Translations under genes and position numbers: made by a program
In this document: positions 13,455 to 26,200 of the stretch, piece after piece
Layout of the letters: each line of letters begins with the position of its first letter
Numbering within the stretch: position 1 is the stretch's first letter
Notes under the pieces: generated by a model
Told to the model about the DNA's origin: nothing
The model's database searches: none
What the model saw: the letters and a program-made list of their open reading frames with translations, nothing else
Assembly: GCF_026151205.1 (NCBI RefSeq)
Contig: NC_087081.1
Span: 17,275,058 to 17,339,057 of the forward strand
DNA: 64,000 nucleotides
Reading direction: 5' to 3'
DNA from: Bolinopsis microptera
Taxonomy: Eukaryota; Ctenophora; Tentaculata; Lobata; Bolinopsidae

Positions 13455-14270
13455 AATAACACCAGAATGTGTGTGTGTGTGTGTGTCTGATGTCTGTGTG
13501 TAATTTCCGAACGGTTATACAAAAAAAAACGGTAAGAGTTACGGGACTGGTTTTTTCGGTATAGTGCCGACAAAACTCTGATGAAGCCCATGGGCAAATT
13601 TTTTTTAAATCGGCCGGTGGTAAGTGGTTTAATTGACGGTTTTGTACCACAAATGTTGCATAAAATTGCTTGAGCAGAACGGCAAGAGTTACGGGGCTTG
13701 CTCTCTATATCTCACTACTGTATAATATGTAGCTGCATTTAAGTAGCGTCATAATTGCATTAGCCCGGGAAGATTCGCTGTAATGTAATACCATACGCTC
13801 ATTAGGGGAGGAGGACTGTTAGTGTTTGGGGTGTGTTTGGACTGCAGAGAAAGAGAGAGAGTTCATACGACAATGTTATGCGTGTTTTCAAATATAATGT
13901 GCGGGTGTGGTGCGGAGTTAACAAGGGTTTATTTCTATAACGATTTATTGTAGCTATTAAAGGGGATGTACGGATAAAGTACCAAACCTTATTGTGTATA
14001 TTTGATAACGATTTAAAGAAAAATAGAAAGCGGTTCAAGACGGGAGTGATGATGTGGAATACTCGGTGTTCAGACCTTATGACTTTATGATCATGGAATG
14101 TGGTGCCTCATGGCTAATAATGACTTAATTATCCACAAGAAATAACTGATTATGAGATTATTGTTTAAGAAACTATTGGGTCACCTAATGCGGGTTTTGA
14201 CTCAGCGGGTAATTACTCCTACCCTTTTTAACTGCGGCAGTGAAATCCCGGCCGAAGGCCGGGTTACACT
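13455..14270. mobile_element. Possible Helitron-like non-autonomous element (3' end)
   Basis: The segment ends in a perfect GC-rich hairpin (cccggccgaaggccggg, about 14247-14263), followed about six bases later by ctag and then t. This is the layout of a Helitron 3' terminus. Internally, ggtaagagttacggg and a diverged copy occur about 140 bases apart. The 5' end is uncertain; a candidate tctctatatctcactac lies near 13700. No Rep/helicase ORF. Confidence 0.4.
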
Positions 14271-14279
14271 AGTATTAAT

Positions 14280-15231
14280 AATAATTCTATACAGAACCAT
14301 AATTGAAACAATTATGGCCCCTTATTGATTGAAATAAATTTTCGTGCACATACAGAATGAATGGTTAATAATTTAATATATATGTAGACCAAGCTCTGTG
14401 CACGGGATGCTTCCTGGAAGAATCCAGTTCTTTTAGCGGGGCACCCTACCTAAAGCCAAATTGAGATATAATAATCATATTCCTAGAGAAATAATCAGAA
14501 ATCGAATACCAATCAAATAATATGATATATATGAGTAGTAACTATATTTACTATGCAAAATGCCCCAACCACATAGTGTAAATTTATAAAGAATTCAAAT
14601 TCCATATCATCATTAAACCTCAATACCTAGTCAATATAATAGCCCAAGCAAAATTAAATAACTTCTTATATACCTTACTGTCATACTACAAATTAATTAA
14701 ACATTTGAAATCTGTTGACCAGAGAATAAATTTCTAAGCCTAATGCAAGTGAAATAATTTAGATGCAATAATGAATGCCTAATGTGAGTATCATTTGTCA
14801 ATGTCCTTGTAAAAAAGTCTGTACAAGAGATATGAGTAACTAATATAGAAGAAAAAACAGGAAGTTGTCGTCTGTTGTAAAATAAATAAAATATCTAGAA
14901 TATAAATTAGAATATAAAATAACATTCAGTCAATGTGTCGTCAATAAACTGTACAATTATCAAATGTTAAAACTGGGTGATACAGTCACCAAAAAAAAAT
15001 ACTAAGTATGATAAGTTAATAAATTAAATGTGGTCTATAAAACTACCACTAAGTATAATAGGTCAATAAATTAAAAGTGGTTTATAAAACTACCACTGTG
15101 GGAACCCCTTCTCCAGTTAAAACATGTCAGTCATGTGCAAAATCAATCAGAATGGTAAGGTGGTAAAAAAGGGAATATCTTTTCGATACATCAATTATAT
15201 ATGCCTCAGATTTAAAAGAATTAGAAGTTAC
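14280..15231. other. No gene seen
   Basis: AT-rich sequence before the 3' end of the LINE on the minus strand. Two diverged tandem copies of a ~55-bp segment (ataagttaataaatta...tggt.tataaaactaccact) lie at 15010-15100. Confidence 0.45.
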
Positions 15232-16600
15232 TTAGTTATCGGCGACTATGATTGCAGTGTAAAATTTGTCATATGAATTGTCGACGGTATAATTAGGGTC
15301 TGTTGTTATAGATGATAGTAGCTGTTTCTTATACGAATCACTAAAGCTTTTAACATCGGGCAGATTTCGTAGATCTGTTGGAACATTATTCCAACATTTT
15401 GCCCCCAAGTATTGAAAGTTTTTATGTGATGTTGATCTATTGACATAAAGGTTGCAGCTTTCGCCGCTCCTACTACCTCCTGATATGTAACTAAATTTGT
15501 TCATAAAGTTTGTAGGACAATTGTCATGGATGATTCTAAACATATAATTTGACAGATGGAGTTGTCGTCTAAGATGGAGTGGTAACCATTTCATGTCTCT
15601 ATAAACATTAAGGCTGCTCTCTGTTTTTGGAACGTTGAGAGCTATTTTGGCTACCTTTTTGTACAGAGTGTCAAGTTCAGCAAGTTTTGTCTTGCCAGCT
15701 CTACAATAGATCGTGTCTAAATAATCGAATTGTGGCAACATGAGTGCATTGGCAAACATTTTCCTATATTTAATGGGTAGCAGTGCTTTACTTCTATACA
15801 TGGCACCAATTCTCTTCATGACCTTCCTAATAATATAATCTACATGGCTTTTGAAGTTTAATTTACTATCTAGAATGAGGCCAAGATATTTTGTCTCTTT
15901 GCACTCCTTGATTGTGAAAGTTACCTCATTACAATCAATGGTTATTTCATCATGTTGGTCAACAGAATCAAACAATAGGAATTCAGTCTTCTTTTCATTG
16001 AGTGATAATTTATTAACACTGAGCCATTTAAAGATTGTCATAAGTTCTATTTTCATGTTTATAAATGTGCTTCTGCAGGTTTGATCAAAGAATAGTGCAC
16101 CATCATCTGCAAATAGAAAGGGCTTAGATAGGTTACAGGCATAAATGATGTCATTTATGAAGATACTAAATAATATAGGCCCAATGATGCTTCCTTGTGG
16201 TACACCACTCAGAACTTCTAAAAATGAGCTTAGATTGCCATTGATCCTAGTGCATTGATATCTACAAGATAAGAAGTTCTTAAACCAGGTTAAAGCAATG
16301 CCACCAATTCCATAATATGCCAATTTTTGAAGCAATATTTCATGATTCACTGTGTCAAAGGCCTTCTTAAGATCAAGAAAGATGATTCCTGGTTTATAAG
16401 ACTTAGATTTACTCATATATATTTCGTCCATCAGATCGTACATCAGATAAGTTGTGGAGTGATTTTTCCGAAAGCCATATTGATGCCGGATGAAAAGTTT
16501 GTTCTCTTCCATGTAATCAGTGAGTTGCTTGCCGACAAAGTATTCTATAAGTTTTCCTACAAGTGGAAGGATGGATATTGGCCTGTAATTATTAGGATCA
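15232..16600 (-). mobile_element. Jockey/CR1-like LINE, reverse transcriptase and C-terminus, 5'-truncated
   Basis: A long open minus-strand frame runs from about NYRPISILPLVGKLIEYFVG (16590) to the stop at 15232. It has QYGFRKNHST, PGIIFLDLKKAFDTV, SGVPQGSIIGP and the catalytic FADDGALF, then the thumb and C-terminal region. The frame from the first methionine is 426 residues without a stop, so the copy is recent or preserved. The endonuclease and the upstream RT segments are missing. Sequence above 16620 is scrambled. Confidence 0.9.
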
Positions 16601-16619
16601 TCTTATTGTGGGCAGAATA

Positions 16620-18540
16620 TGTGTCTATGTTGAAGTGTCCTGGTATAAAACTCATTTGAGTGACTGCATTAAAATAATTTAAGGAGAGTTATCTTTAAAC
16701 TTTCAGACAATAGGGATAAATACTAGGACCTACTAATATCAAAACAAAATTTTAGCCACCTAAATTGTTTTTAAGCTTTCTCTTCTCCTACGATTGACTA
16801 GAGGAACCATCTTTGGCGAGTATTAGGAACTTACAAATACCGTGCTGTAAGTTTGCAAAGCATGTGGACTAAGTGGGTCGAAAGTCGCTCCTACTAAATC
16901 GCTCGCCCAAATTTTAAGAAAATTCTTGTGAAAAGGCCCTTTAAGCATGAAAGTGGTCTAGATCGGTGTATTTTTGGACGCTGATTCCGAATCACCCCCC
17001 ATGACGTAGGGTTAAAATGCTTCCCTGGAGAGTTAAGGGCAAAAAACCGTTTTGGTCACGTGACAGGCTAGTAAAACGTGAATTCGATTATTTAGGGCTC
17101 GGGTTAGGGTTAGGGTTGTGGTTAAGATTATGGATAGCTTCGGGGTTATGATAAGGGTTAGGGTTGGGATTAGGGTTTATGTAAAACCGTTTTGTACGGC
17201 TGCAAAACTAAAAAAACCAAAGTCACGTGAAATTTTTGGGCGAGCGATTTAGTAAAAGCCGTCGAAAGAACTCGACTTGAAAGTGGGTGTTGAGAATTCT
17301 CAACTAAACTTAAGATAATGACGTCCAGAACATGAGGCAATAAAGTGAGTAGTAGAGGCTGAAGGGGAAGTATAAATGTCACAAAGAGATCAATAAAACA
17401 AAAAATTCAATCAAACAAGAAATTTAATTTTAGCACATTTTACAGAATAAAAATATGTAAAGCAATTCATCAAATATGTGGCTTAGCGTAGCGCAGTTCG
17501 TTCGCGGCAGGTCATAAAACGTATGACAACAACACTTCCAGTAAGGGTTGCCGTTTGTTGCGGATTCCGAATCATCCCCCATGAAATAAGGTTCGGTTAT
17601 AATGCCTCCTAAAATGTTTCCCTACCTGGCAAAAAATTGTATCACGTCGTGACCTTGACCATTGTTAATAGTTTGGCCCGGGGCGCGGGCCAAACACTTG
17701 CCATCGGGCAATTTCGAGAAGAAAGCGGCGCGCGCTACTTCGAAGAAATTTAGTGTTTAGACGAGTAACATCCGTCAAGTCGTGACCCCAAGGTCGTTTC
17801 ACTAATACAGGGGAGCCGCGCACTGATCGTGCGTGGCGGGTCACACAACATATAACGTTTGACAAGCAAGATATTGGCGGAAAACTTTCTCGATCACATG
17901 ATCTGATAAGACTGTATAGTATAATATAAGGAAGTTAGTATAATTTTTCGTTAAGGTTAGGGTTTCAGCATATGGTTTTCTTACGGATTGGGTTAGGGTT
18001 AGGATTTAACGGGTGGTACTCGTAAAATATTTGAGTCCAACTCGGTGCGCGTTCTGGTAGGCTATATAATATATATATATATATATATAATAAACCTACA
18101 AGGTTAGGATCAGATTAGAGTGTTAGGTTTTCGAATATTCGTTCTCTACGGCTAGAGATCGGATTGAATAAGTCACGTGACAGTCGAGTGTAGAGTGATT
18201 TTGTTATACAGTCATATCACGTGATCGAGACAGTTTTCCGCCAATATCTCGCCAGGAGAGCATTCTAACCCTATGTCACGGGGGTTGTATCACGTCGTTG
18301 ACCATTGTTAATGGTCTGGCCCGGCGCGCTACTTCGTAGCACTTGCCATAACATTTCGAGAAGAAAGCGGCGCGCGCTACTTCGAAGAAATTTAGACGAG
18401 TAACTGGTAACATCCCGCATCCGTCAATCACGTCGTGCCCCCCATTGTCGTTTCACTATCGTGGCCACTATAGTCTACAACGTATGACAAGTGAACGCCT
18501 CCGCGTTGACAATAATATGAAATAATCATGTACGTCTGCT
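16620..18540. repeat. Complex dispersed repeat region, inverted and direct copies
   Basis: No gene seen. 17640-17760 and 18285-18400 share a diverged direct repeat (accattgttaat.g..tggcccgg, gagaagaaagcggcgcgcgc). 17868-17900 and 18217-18250 are inverted copies of about 34 bases (agatattggcggaaaact...). CACGTG occurs repeatedly. Probably old transposon remnants. Confidence 0.6.
17098..17180 (+). repeat. Degenerate TTAGGG-type interstitial repeats
   Basis: gggttagggttagggtt with diverged neighbours (gttgtggttaagattatgg) and then ataagggttagggttgggattaggg. A shorter patch lies at 17955-18006. Internal in the scaffold, so an interstitial telomere-like tract and not a chromosome end. Confidence 0.65.
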
Positions 18541-18665
18541 TATGAGTATGTAAATGTTACTGGGCGGCGCTCAGCCTGTCATTCCGCCGAATCTTTACTT
18601 ATGTTTATGAACATAATAGCCTGGGGTCCCCAGGTAAATGAGTATGACGAAGAATAAAATCATTG
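18540..18665. repeat. Copy of a dispersed repeat shared with 37.3 kb
   Basis: ctgggcggcgctcagcctgtc at about 18560 matches ctgggcggcgctcggcctgtc at about 37350. Further similarity continues over ~90 bases (tgcc/tccccaggt.aaatg). Confidence 0.6.
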
Positions 18666-18818
18666 GTTTATCTTTTTAAATTGCTCTATACAAATTTAAA
18701 GATCATGAGAATTATTTAATCGCGAAAAGTGTTTAAATTATTATTAATACATAATAGATGTCACAATTGAGCACGTTAATGCGTTTTATTAGCAAGTATG
18801 AAGTATTATTGATATTAA

Positions 18819-19072
18819 GGGCCATATACTTAGGACGTCCGGCAAATAGGGAGGGGTTGGTTTTGGAATTTCGGACAAATCCGGACAGGGGGAGGTAGTT
18901 TCTGAAAATCCGGACGTTGGTTTTATTTGTATTCTTAAGAGTAGCTGGAAATCCGGACGTCCGCGGGAGGGGGGTGGTTTTGAAAATTCGGACACACCCG
19001 GACAGGGAGTGGTCTGAAAATCTGCGATTTTGGCGGACGTCCTAACTCTAACTCTAAGTAGATGGCCCCTTA
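18819..19072. mobile_element. MITE-like element with TTAA flanks
   Basis: The ends are inverted: gggccatatacttaggacgtccg on the left and cggacgtcct...aagtagatggcccc on the right. TTAA lies on both outer sides (18815-18818 and about 19072), as for piggyBac-type target duplication. Internal direct repeats of a ccggac..gg motif. No ORF. Confidence 0.5.
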
Positions 19073-19300
19073 AAGCATAGTGGTAAAAGTTAGTAGATGG
19101 ATATCACATAAAGATACCAATTTATACGAGCTACTCTATTAGTATTATTCCACTGCTCTCTTTGTGACAGAATTAACCAAATATAAGATATCAGCAAGCT
19201 GAGTCAAACAAAGTTTGGTAACGTGAAAGACAGCCGAGCGAGGAGCTACTTAAGATTTGGCCGATCGTTAATTTCCATCGGTCATTAAATTGAATTAGTA

Positions 19301-20435
19301 CTAGTAGCTGTAAACGTAGAACCAGAAAATAGCAACTGTTGAGGCTAAAATTAAGGTTGTCCCTTCGGCTCCATTGCAGTTTTCGTAATCGCAGGTTTTA
19401 CAATCTTTGAGTTTCCAGGTAGCATTCGGGCTATGAGCAGTGTCACACGATCCACACCCGCACACAGTTAGGTTTGCGTTGTTCTCCTTGTAGCTCGGCT
19501 TCGGCCTGAGGTGCATTCTCTTTAACGTCTTAGGGAGAGAGGGTAAGAGAGGGGGGGGGGGGGTGCAGCAGGGAGGCGGAGGGGGGTGTTCAGCAGGGAG
19601 GGGGGGGGGGGGGGAGACAGTTACAAATCCCCCGAAGAGTTCTTGAGAAAGTTCTTACTTCTTTAGAAAAGGTAAAATAGTGACATATAAAGACTTACCC
19701 CCAACAGTGAATGTCCTGTAAGAGAGACCCATTGCTGCACTTAACAGAGATGCCTCCCTGAAAGCAACTATAAGTAAAGATAGGAGGGTGGTAAGAGTTA
19801 CAGTTGCTATTATCCTGTATACTGGCGGTCTCGTTCCAGGCTGCACAAGATAGGCAGGTGCCGTTATCAGCACTATCAGGACATTCTCCACATCCGTACT
19901 CCGAGAAAGTGTTGTTTGCTTCATTGTAGTTCGGCCTGAACGAGATGTGTAGTGTGTACTAATCTTTGAGAAACAAATCGAAACTGAATTGACATGACCG
20001 ATTAATAAAAATAATGGCAATGCGACAATTAACATTTAACAAGGTGTTGTAAATTGTAAAATGGAATTTTGCATAAACAACTGACTGGTGACAGAAAGCA
20101 GCAGCTTTTGCTTCGTCTCCATTAGTTCCACTAGCAGTACATTTATCGGTAATGGTAGAGTTATCACTGATTATATCCGAACCTGAAGGTGAGGACTGAG
20201 GATATGGTAAAACTAAAAGTAAAATAACGCTGAAGCAGTACAGTAAAGCCAAAATTAATTGTAAACAATTAATATTATTCAGTTTTTTTGACTGGAAGTT
20301 GCCGAAAAATCGTTTAACCATCCACAATGATTTACCTTCAATAACGCAGGTATAGGTCCAATAGTATTCCTCAGTCATGACAGTCACTACTTGGAATATC
20401 GCTAAAACAGCGAGCCAGGTAAAGCTTTTCATCAT
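19301..20435 (-). CDS. Ly6/uPAR-like (three-finger) cell-surface protein, about four exons
   Basis: Exon 1 (20336-20435) encodes MMKSFTWLAVLAIFQVVTVM, a signal peptide, then EEYYWTYTCVIE. A second exon lies near 20090-20190 (TDKCTASGTNGDEAKAAAFC). Exon 3 (19699 to about 19945) has YGCGECPDSADNGTCLSCAA and SYSC/KCSNGS-type cysteines. Exon 4 (19301-19517, phase matched to exon 3) has VCGCGSCD and ends CKTCDYENCNG, close to the CCxxDxCN end of Ly6 domains. A hydrophobic tail (LILASTVAIFWFYVYSY) suits a GPI-anchor signal. Exons 3 and 4 both start with a similar LR/FRP.Y.E segment, which suggests an internal duplication. The exon 2 borders are not settled. Poly-G tracts sit in the last intron. Confidence 0.7.
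19545..19613 (+). repeat. Poly-G tracts in the Ly6-like gene intron
   Basis: Two G runs (about 13 and 15 bases) separated by cagcagggaggcgga-type sequence that is itself duplicated. Confidence 0.8.
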
Positions 20436-21002
20436 GCCAACAGCCTGGGCCAGTTAATGTTAATGTTATTGACTTGATCTCAGTCTTATTTTGATTGATG
20501 ATGTCAACCCTTCTAGATCGTTGCTCTGCGAATTAAAAGAGCAACGATCTAGTAAAAACGATAGTTTGCGCGGCGCGTTGAAGCCCTCCAATAAATAATT
20601 ATTAAACAGAACAAAAGGGAGAAATCTTCGTTTGAAGTGAAGCCGTAAAACAATAAGCTAAAAAAAACTTTGGCATGTAACTGTAAGCAGTTGGTATCGA
20701 ATTCAAGATAAGAGATAAGAGTCATCAAATAACAGTCACATGCCAGCCTGACAGTGAGGCTATATCTGTATTTGTTTGCCGTCCCATGTTGAGACAATAT
20801 CACAATTTAATTTTATGTTAACTTTATTTTAGAGCATAGACGTTATTGCCCCCTTATCTCAAAAAAGAAATGACACAAAATTAACTTACATGAACAGACG
20901 CAGAGGAGACCTTTTCAAGTAAGTAAGAAAAATAGGTCACCCCACGAGGTAGTTATTTAAAACATTTCCTGGTGTTTGAGATCTCTCCAAAATCAACTGA
21001 AG

Positions 21003-22394
21003 AGATTTCCCTTGGAGAATTTCTCTTTAGACTCTTAACTTGCGAACAAATTGAAGCAGCAAACTTTAGGCTAGAAACTTTATTGAATTGAAATAATCAT
21101 TCCACGTAACAACGTCTTCTTCAGTTCTGTAATAAAATTGTTAAACATGTGTAAAAATTAACGACGGAAAGAAATTTAACAATAACATTAAAACAAAAAC
21201 AGAGAAATAAAATTTTTTTATATGACCCAAAAATGTTATTGCAAAAAAAATGTCAAAACAACAAAAAATACGACAAGAAGAAATGTAAGCTAATACAACT
21301 AAATACTGTACTACTCATGATACTAAACTAATTAGTAAACGTAAAACTGGTTGTTCAGAATTCACAGTTCATGTGTAAAAACTAATGATAAAATCAGCAC
21401 TTAAGCAACGATAACTCGGTTGTCATGGTTACTATCCAAGATAGTCCTATCAATACATTATTTACTAGTTAAACATCGACTAAATATTTGTACAAATAAC
21501 TCAACTCAGAACGATCATTCATTTCAGGACTTAATCTCAATATATACATCGCTTCTACAATCTTTCTACGAACAGTTTTACTCTGTAAATCAAGTAACTT
21601 AAAAGATAAAACTGGGGTTCGGTTAGGATGTAGAGATGCGTAGTGCTGTCCAACCCCATTCTCTGGATGTGCTCTAGGATTCCTAGCAGCCTGTCTGTGC
21701 TCCATCAGACGAGCATGGAGGCTTCTCTCAGTTTCCCCACAGTATCTCTTACCACATAACCGAACCCCAGTTTTATCTTTTAAGTTACTTGATTTACAGA
21801 GTAAAACTGTTCGTAGAAAGATTGTAGAAGCGATGTATATATTGAGATTAAGTCCTGAAATGAATGATCGTTCTGAGTTGAGTTATTTGTACAAATATTT
21901 AGTCGATGTTTAACTAGTAAATAATGTATTGATAGGACTATCTTGGATAGTAACCATGACAACCGAGTTATCGTTGCTTAAGTGCTGATTTTATCATTAG
22001 TTTTTACACATGAACTGTGAATTCTGAACAACCAGTTTTACGTTTACTAATTAGTTTAGTATCATGAGTAGTACAGTATTTAGTTGTATTAGCTTACATT
22101 TCTTCTTGTCGTATTTTTTGTTGTTTTGACATTTTTTTGCAATAACATTTTTGGGTCATATAAAAAAATTATATTTCTCTGTTTTTGTTTTATTAAAACT
22201 TTTAATGTTATTGTTAAATTTCTTTCCGTCGTTAATTTTTACACATGTTTAACAATTTTATTACAGAACTGAAGAAGACGTTGTTACGCGGAATGATTGA
22301 TTATTTCAATTCAATAAAGTTTCTAGCCTAAAGTTTGCTGCTTCAATTTGTTCGCAAGTTAAGAGTCTAAAGAGAAATTCTCCAAGAGAAATCA
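21003..22394. mobile_element. Inverted pair of Penelope-like element 3' ends
   Basis: Two arms of about 620 bp, 21003-21626 and 21757-22394, are near-perfect reverse complements around a ~130-bp spacer. Across the spacer and left arm, the minus strand reads CGKRYCGETERSLHARLMEH and on to FKLLDLQSKTVRRKIVEAMY. This resembles the GIY-YIG endonuclease end of Penelope-like retroelements. The right arm repeats only the distal part in the opposite direction. Head-to-head terminal copies are characteristic of Penelope insertions. No reverse transcriptase is included. Confidence 0.75.
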
Positions 22395-23238
22395 AGTTCA
22401 AATGCGACTCATAAATATAGCCCCCTTGAACTATTTATCCAACTGAAGAGAGCACTTTATATTCATTTCACAGTAAACAAAAACCACGATTTACAGTTTG
22501 GGCGAAAGGAAAATAATATAGTGAATGGATTAACTCATAACTGTAGTTTATATTTTATTTCATCGACAGTTGTCGTCAAATTGTGTGCATGAAAAACAGA
22601 GAATTTGAAATTACAAATGTGCTAAATTTTCATGTTACGTGCGTAACAGTTCAGACTTTGAACTTACGGCGGACGTTGCAGGGGGGGGGGGGGGGGGGGG
22701 GGGGGTGGGACGTTGCAGGGGGGGGGGGGGGGGGGGGGGGGTTACATGTGTGATGTGCATTGAACTGTAAATTCTCGCATATAAATTTTTGGGAGGTTGC
22801 AAGTAAAAATTGCACCTTATTCATATCTCTGCAAATAAATAAACTTATTTTGAAGTTGTTCAACATCACAGGAGCAATTAGTGATACATTTTACAAATCT
22901 TAATTTCGTCTCTAATTTATCACATTAAATCGTTAAAAGTTTTCCCAGGTCCAACAAAATATTAAAACTGACATTTACAGAATTAGCTTCTAAATAATAA
23001 TGATTATATTACTAGAGTACTCTGCTTCTAATACTGCTACTATATAGTAGAGATTATATAGTCAATACAGAAATGGTTATTGGTGAGAATTTCCCTGAGC
23101 CAGCAGTAAACACAATAACTCAAAAGTTTAAACTTTAATCAAGCTGAAATCCATAAATTTACTATTGGCAATATAAACTCACATAATTTCATTTCGAACA
23201 ATTAATCCACTAATAAACTAAGTAATTAACTAATTGAA
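22395..23238. other. Downstream flank of TRAPPC8, with two poly-G tracts
   Basis: No gene seen. Two G runs of about 24 and 22 bases at 22681-22705 and 22719-22740 are separated by tgggacgttgca. The flank gacgttgca is also duplicated, so this is a two-unit G-tract repeat. Confidence 0.6.
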
Positions 23239-26200
23239 TCAAAGAGCGTCCACTCTAAGAAGAGAAGTAGAATCGAGAAGTTGAGGAAGAGGGCCGGTAT
23301 CCCTGGCAACACACACAGACAACTGGTTAATGTTGTATACTCCCGGTGTAGAGAAGACAGCCGTCAAGTTTACTGATCTTGTCACGTGATCAGGTATCTC
23401 TATCTTGTGACGGACTACACCCGACCACATGAAGGGGAGAGTGTCCTTTGGTGGAGCCGGCCTGTGGGAATATCATATCATAACCACAATAATAAGGGAG
23501 CAATACTTTGGTGGAGCCGGCCTGTGGGAATATCATATCATAACCACAATAATAAGGGAGCAATACTTTGGTGGAGCCGGCCTGTGGGAATATCATATCA
23601 TAACCACAATAATAGGGGAGCAATACTTTGGTGGAGCCGGCCTGTGGGAATATCATATCATAACCACAATAATAGGGGAGCAATACTTTGGTGGAGCCGG
23701 CCTGTGGGAATATCATATCATAACCACAATAATAGGGGAACAATACTTTGGTGGAGCCGGCCTGTGGGAATATCATATCATAACCACAATAATAGGGGAG
23801 CAATACTTTGGTGGAGCCGGCCTGTGGGAATATCATATCATAACCACAATAATAGGGGAACAATACTTTGGTGGAGCCGGCCTGTGGGAATTTCATATCA
23901 TAACCACATTAATAGGGGAGCAATACTTTGGTGGAGCCGGCCTGTGGGAATATCATATCATAACCACAATAATAGGGGAACAATACTTTGGTGGAGCCGG
24001 CCTGTGGGAATATCATATCATAACCACAATAATAGGGGAACAATACTTTGGTGGAGCCGGCCTGTGGGAATTTCATATCATAACCACAATAATAGGGGAG
24101 CAATACTTTGGTGGAGCCGGCCTGTGGGAATATCATATCATAACCACAATAATAAGGGAGCAATACTTTGGTGGAGCCGGCCTGTGGGAATATCATATCA
24201 TAACCACAATAATAAGGGAGCAATACTTTGGTGGAGCCGGCCTGTGGGAATATCATATCATAACCACAATAATAAGGGAGCAATACTTTTGGTGGAGCCG
24301 GCCTGTGGGAATATCATATCATAACCACAATAATAAGGGAGCAATACTTTGGTGAAGCCGGCCTGTGGGAATTTCATATCATAACCACAATAATAAGGGA
24401 GCAATACTTTGGTGGAGCCGGCCTGTGGGAATTTCATATCATAACCACAATAATAAGGGAGCAATACTTTGGTGGAGCCGGCCTGTGGGAATTTCATATC
24501 ATAACCACAATAATAAGGGAGCAATACTTTGGTGGAGCCGGCCTGTGGGAGTTTCATATCATAACCACAATAATAAGGGAGCAATACTTTGGTGGAGCCG
24601 GCCTGTGGGAATTTCATATCATAACCACAATAATAGGGAGCAATACTTTGGTGGAGCCGGCCTGCGGGAATTTCATATCATAACCACAATAATAAGGGAG
24701 CAATACTTTGGTGGAGCCAGCCTGTGGGAATTTCATATCATAACCACAATAATAAGGGAACAATACTTTGGTGGAGCCGGCCTGTGGGAATTTCATATCA
24801 TAACCACAATAATAAGGGAGCAATACTTTGGTGGAGCCGGCCTGTGGGAATTTCATATCATAACCACAATAATAAGGGAGCAATACTTTGGTGGAGCCGG
24901 CCTGTGGGAATTTCATATCATAACCACAATAATAGGGGAGCAATACTTTGGTGGAGCCGGCCTGTGGGAGTTTCATATCATAACCACAATAATAAGGGAG
25001 CAATACTTTTGGTGGAGCCGGCCTGTGGGAATTTCATATCATAACCACAATAATAGGGGAACAATACTTTGGTGGAGCCGGCCTGTGGGAGTTTCATATC
25101 ATAACCACAATAATAGGGGAGCAATACTTTGGTGGAGCCGGCCTGTGGGAATATCATATCATAACCACAATAATAAGGGAGCAATACTTTAGTGGAGCCG
25201 GCCTGCGGGAATTTCATATCATAACCACAATAATAAGGGAGCAATACTTTAGGGTAAGTATAGGAGCAAGTGTGTACGAGTAGGAATAACATTATCTGAC
25301 TAACCTGCCAGCAGTGGTATTAGCAGTAACCATAACAGTAAGTGAGGTGTTGTAACAGTTAGTAATGTGCAGTGTTACCGGTACCGGCAGCAGAGGTGCC
25401 GTCTTGAAATCTGCTGACCAAGTTTCCTGGTAACTCAGACCCAAACTTAGTAACTGTGGGAATGTATATATTAGAATGTGCGCTACAGGTAAAATTGTTT
25501 GCTACGATAAAAGTAGATTATAAGTACGTTTGACGGATACAAATTAATAACTTATTAACTAAAGAGATACAAGTTAAGTAACTTATTAATTTAGTAACTG
25601 ATTGGATGTGAATTGTCAGTTTAGAATTAGTTGATTGAAGAACTGCTCGAGTGCTCTTATTGATCATGTCTCACAAAATATTGGAATTATTGTTGTATTT
25701 TGATGGCTTATTGGCGACAAATTTATAATAACTTTTCATTAATTAAGTCGGTACCTGTTGAGGCTGTGGAAGGAGAGAAGCCTGTAGAGCGGTGTGGTTT
25801 TGAGCATGGAGTATTCTAGACTTGTTGCCCTCCTCAGAGACACTGCCCTCCCAGAACACTAGCATTCCTGCAGTGGGAACTGTGTATTAAAGAGAACACT
25901 AGCATTCCTGCAGTTGGAACTGTATTAAAGAGAACACTAGCATTCCTGCAGTGGGAACTGTATTAAAGAGGACACTAGCATTCCTGCAGTGGGAACTGTA
26001 TTAAAGAGAACACTACCATTTCTGCAATGGGAACTGTGTATTAAAGAGGACACTAGCATTCCTGCAGTGGGAACTGTGTATTAAAGAGGACACTAGCATT
26101 CCTGCAATGGGAACTGTGTATTAAAGAGAACACTAGCATTCCTGCAGTGGGAACTGTGTATTAAAGAGAACACTAGCATTCCTGCAGTGGGAACTGTGTA

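Noticed and set aside
17098-17180. Chromosome end (TTAGGG)
   Set aside because: Degenerate, short and flanked by sequence on both sides.
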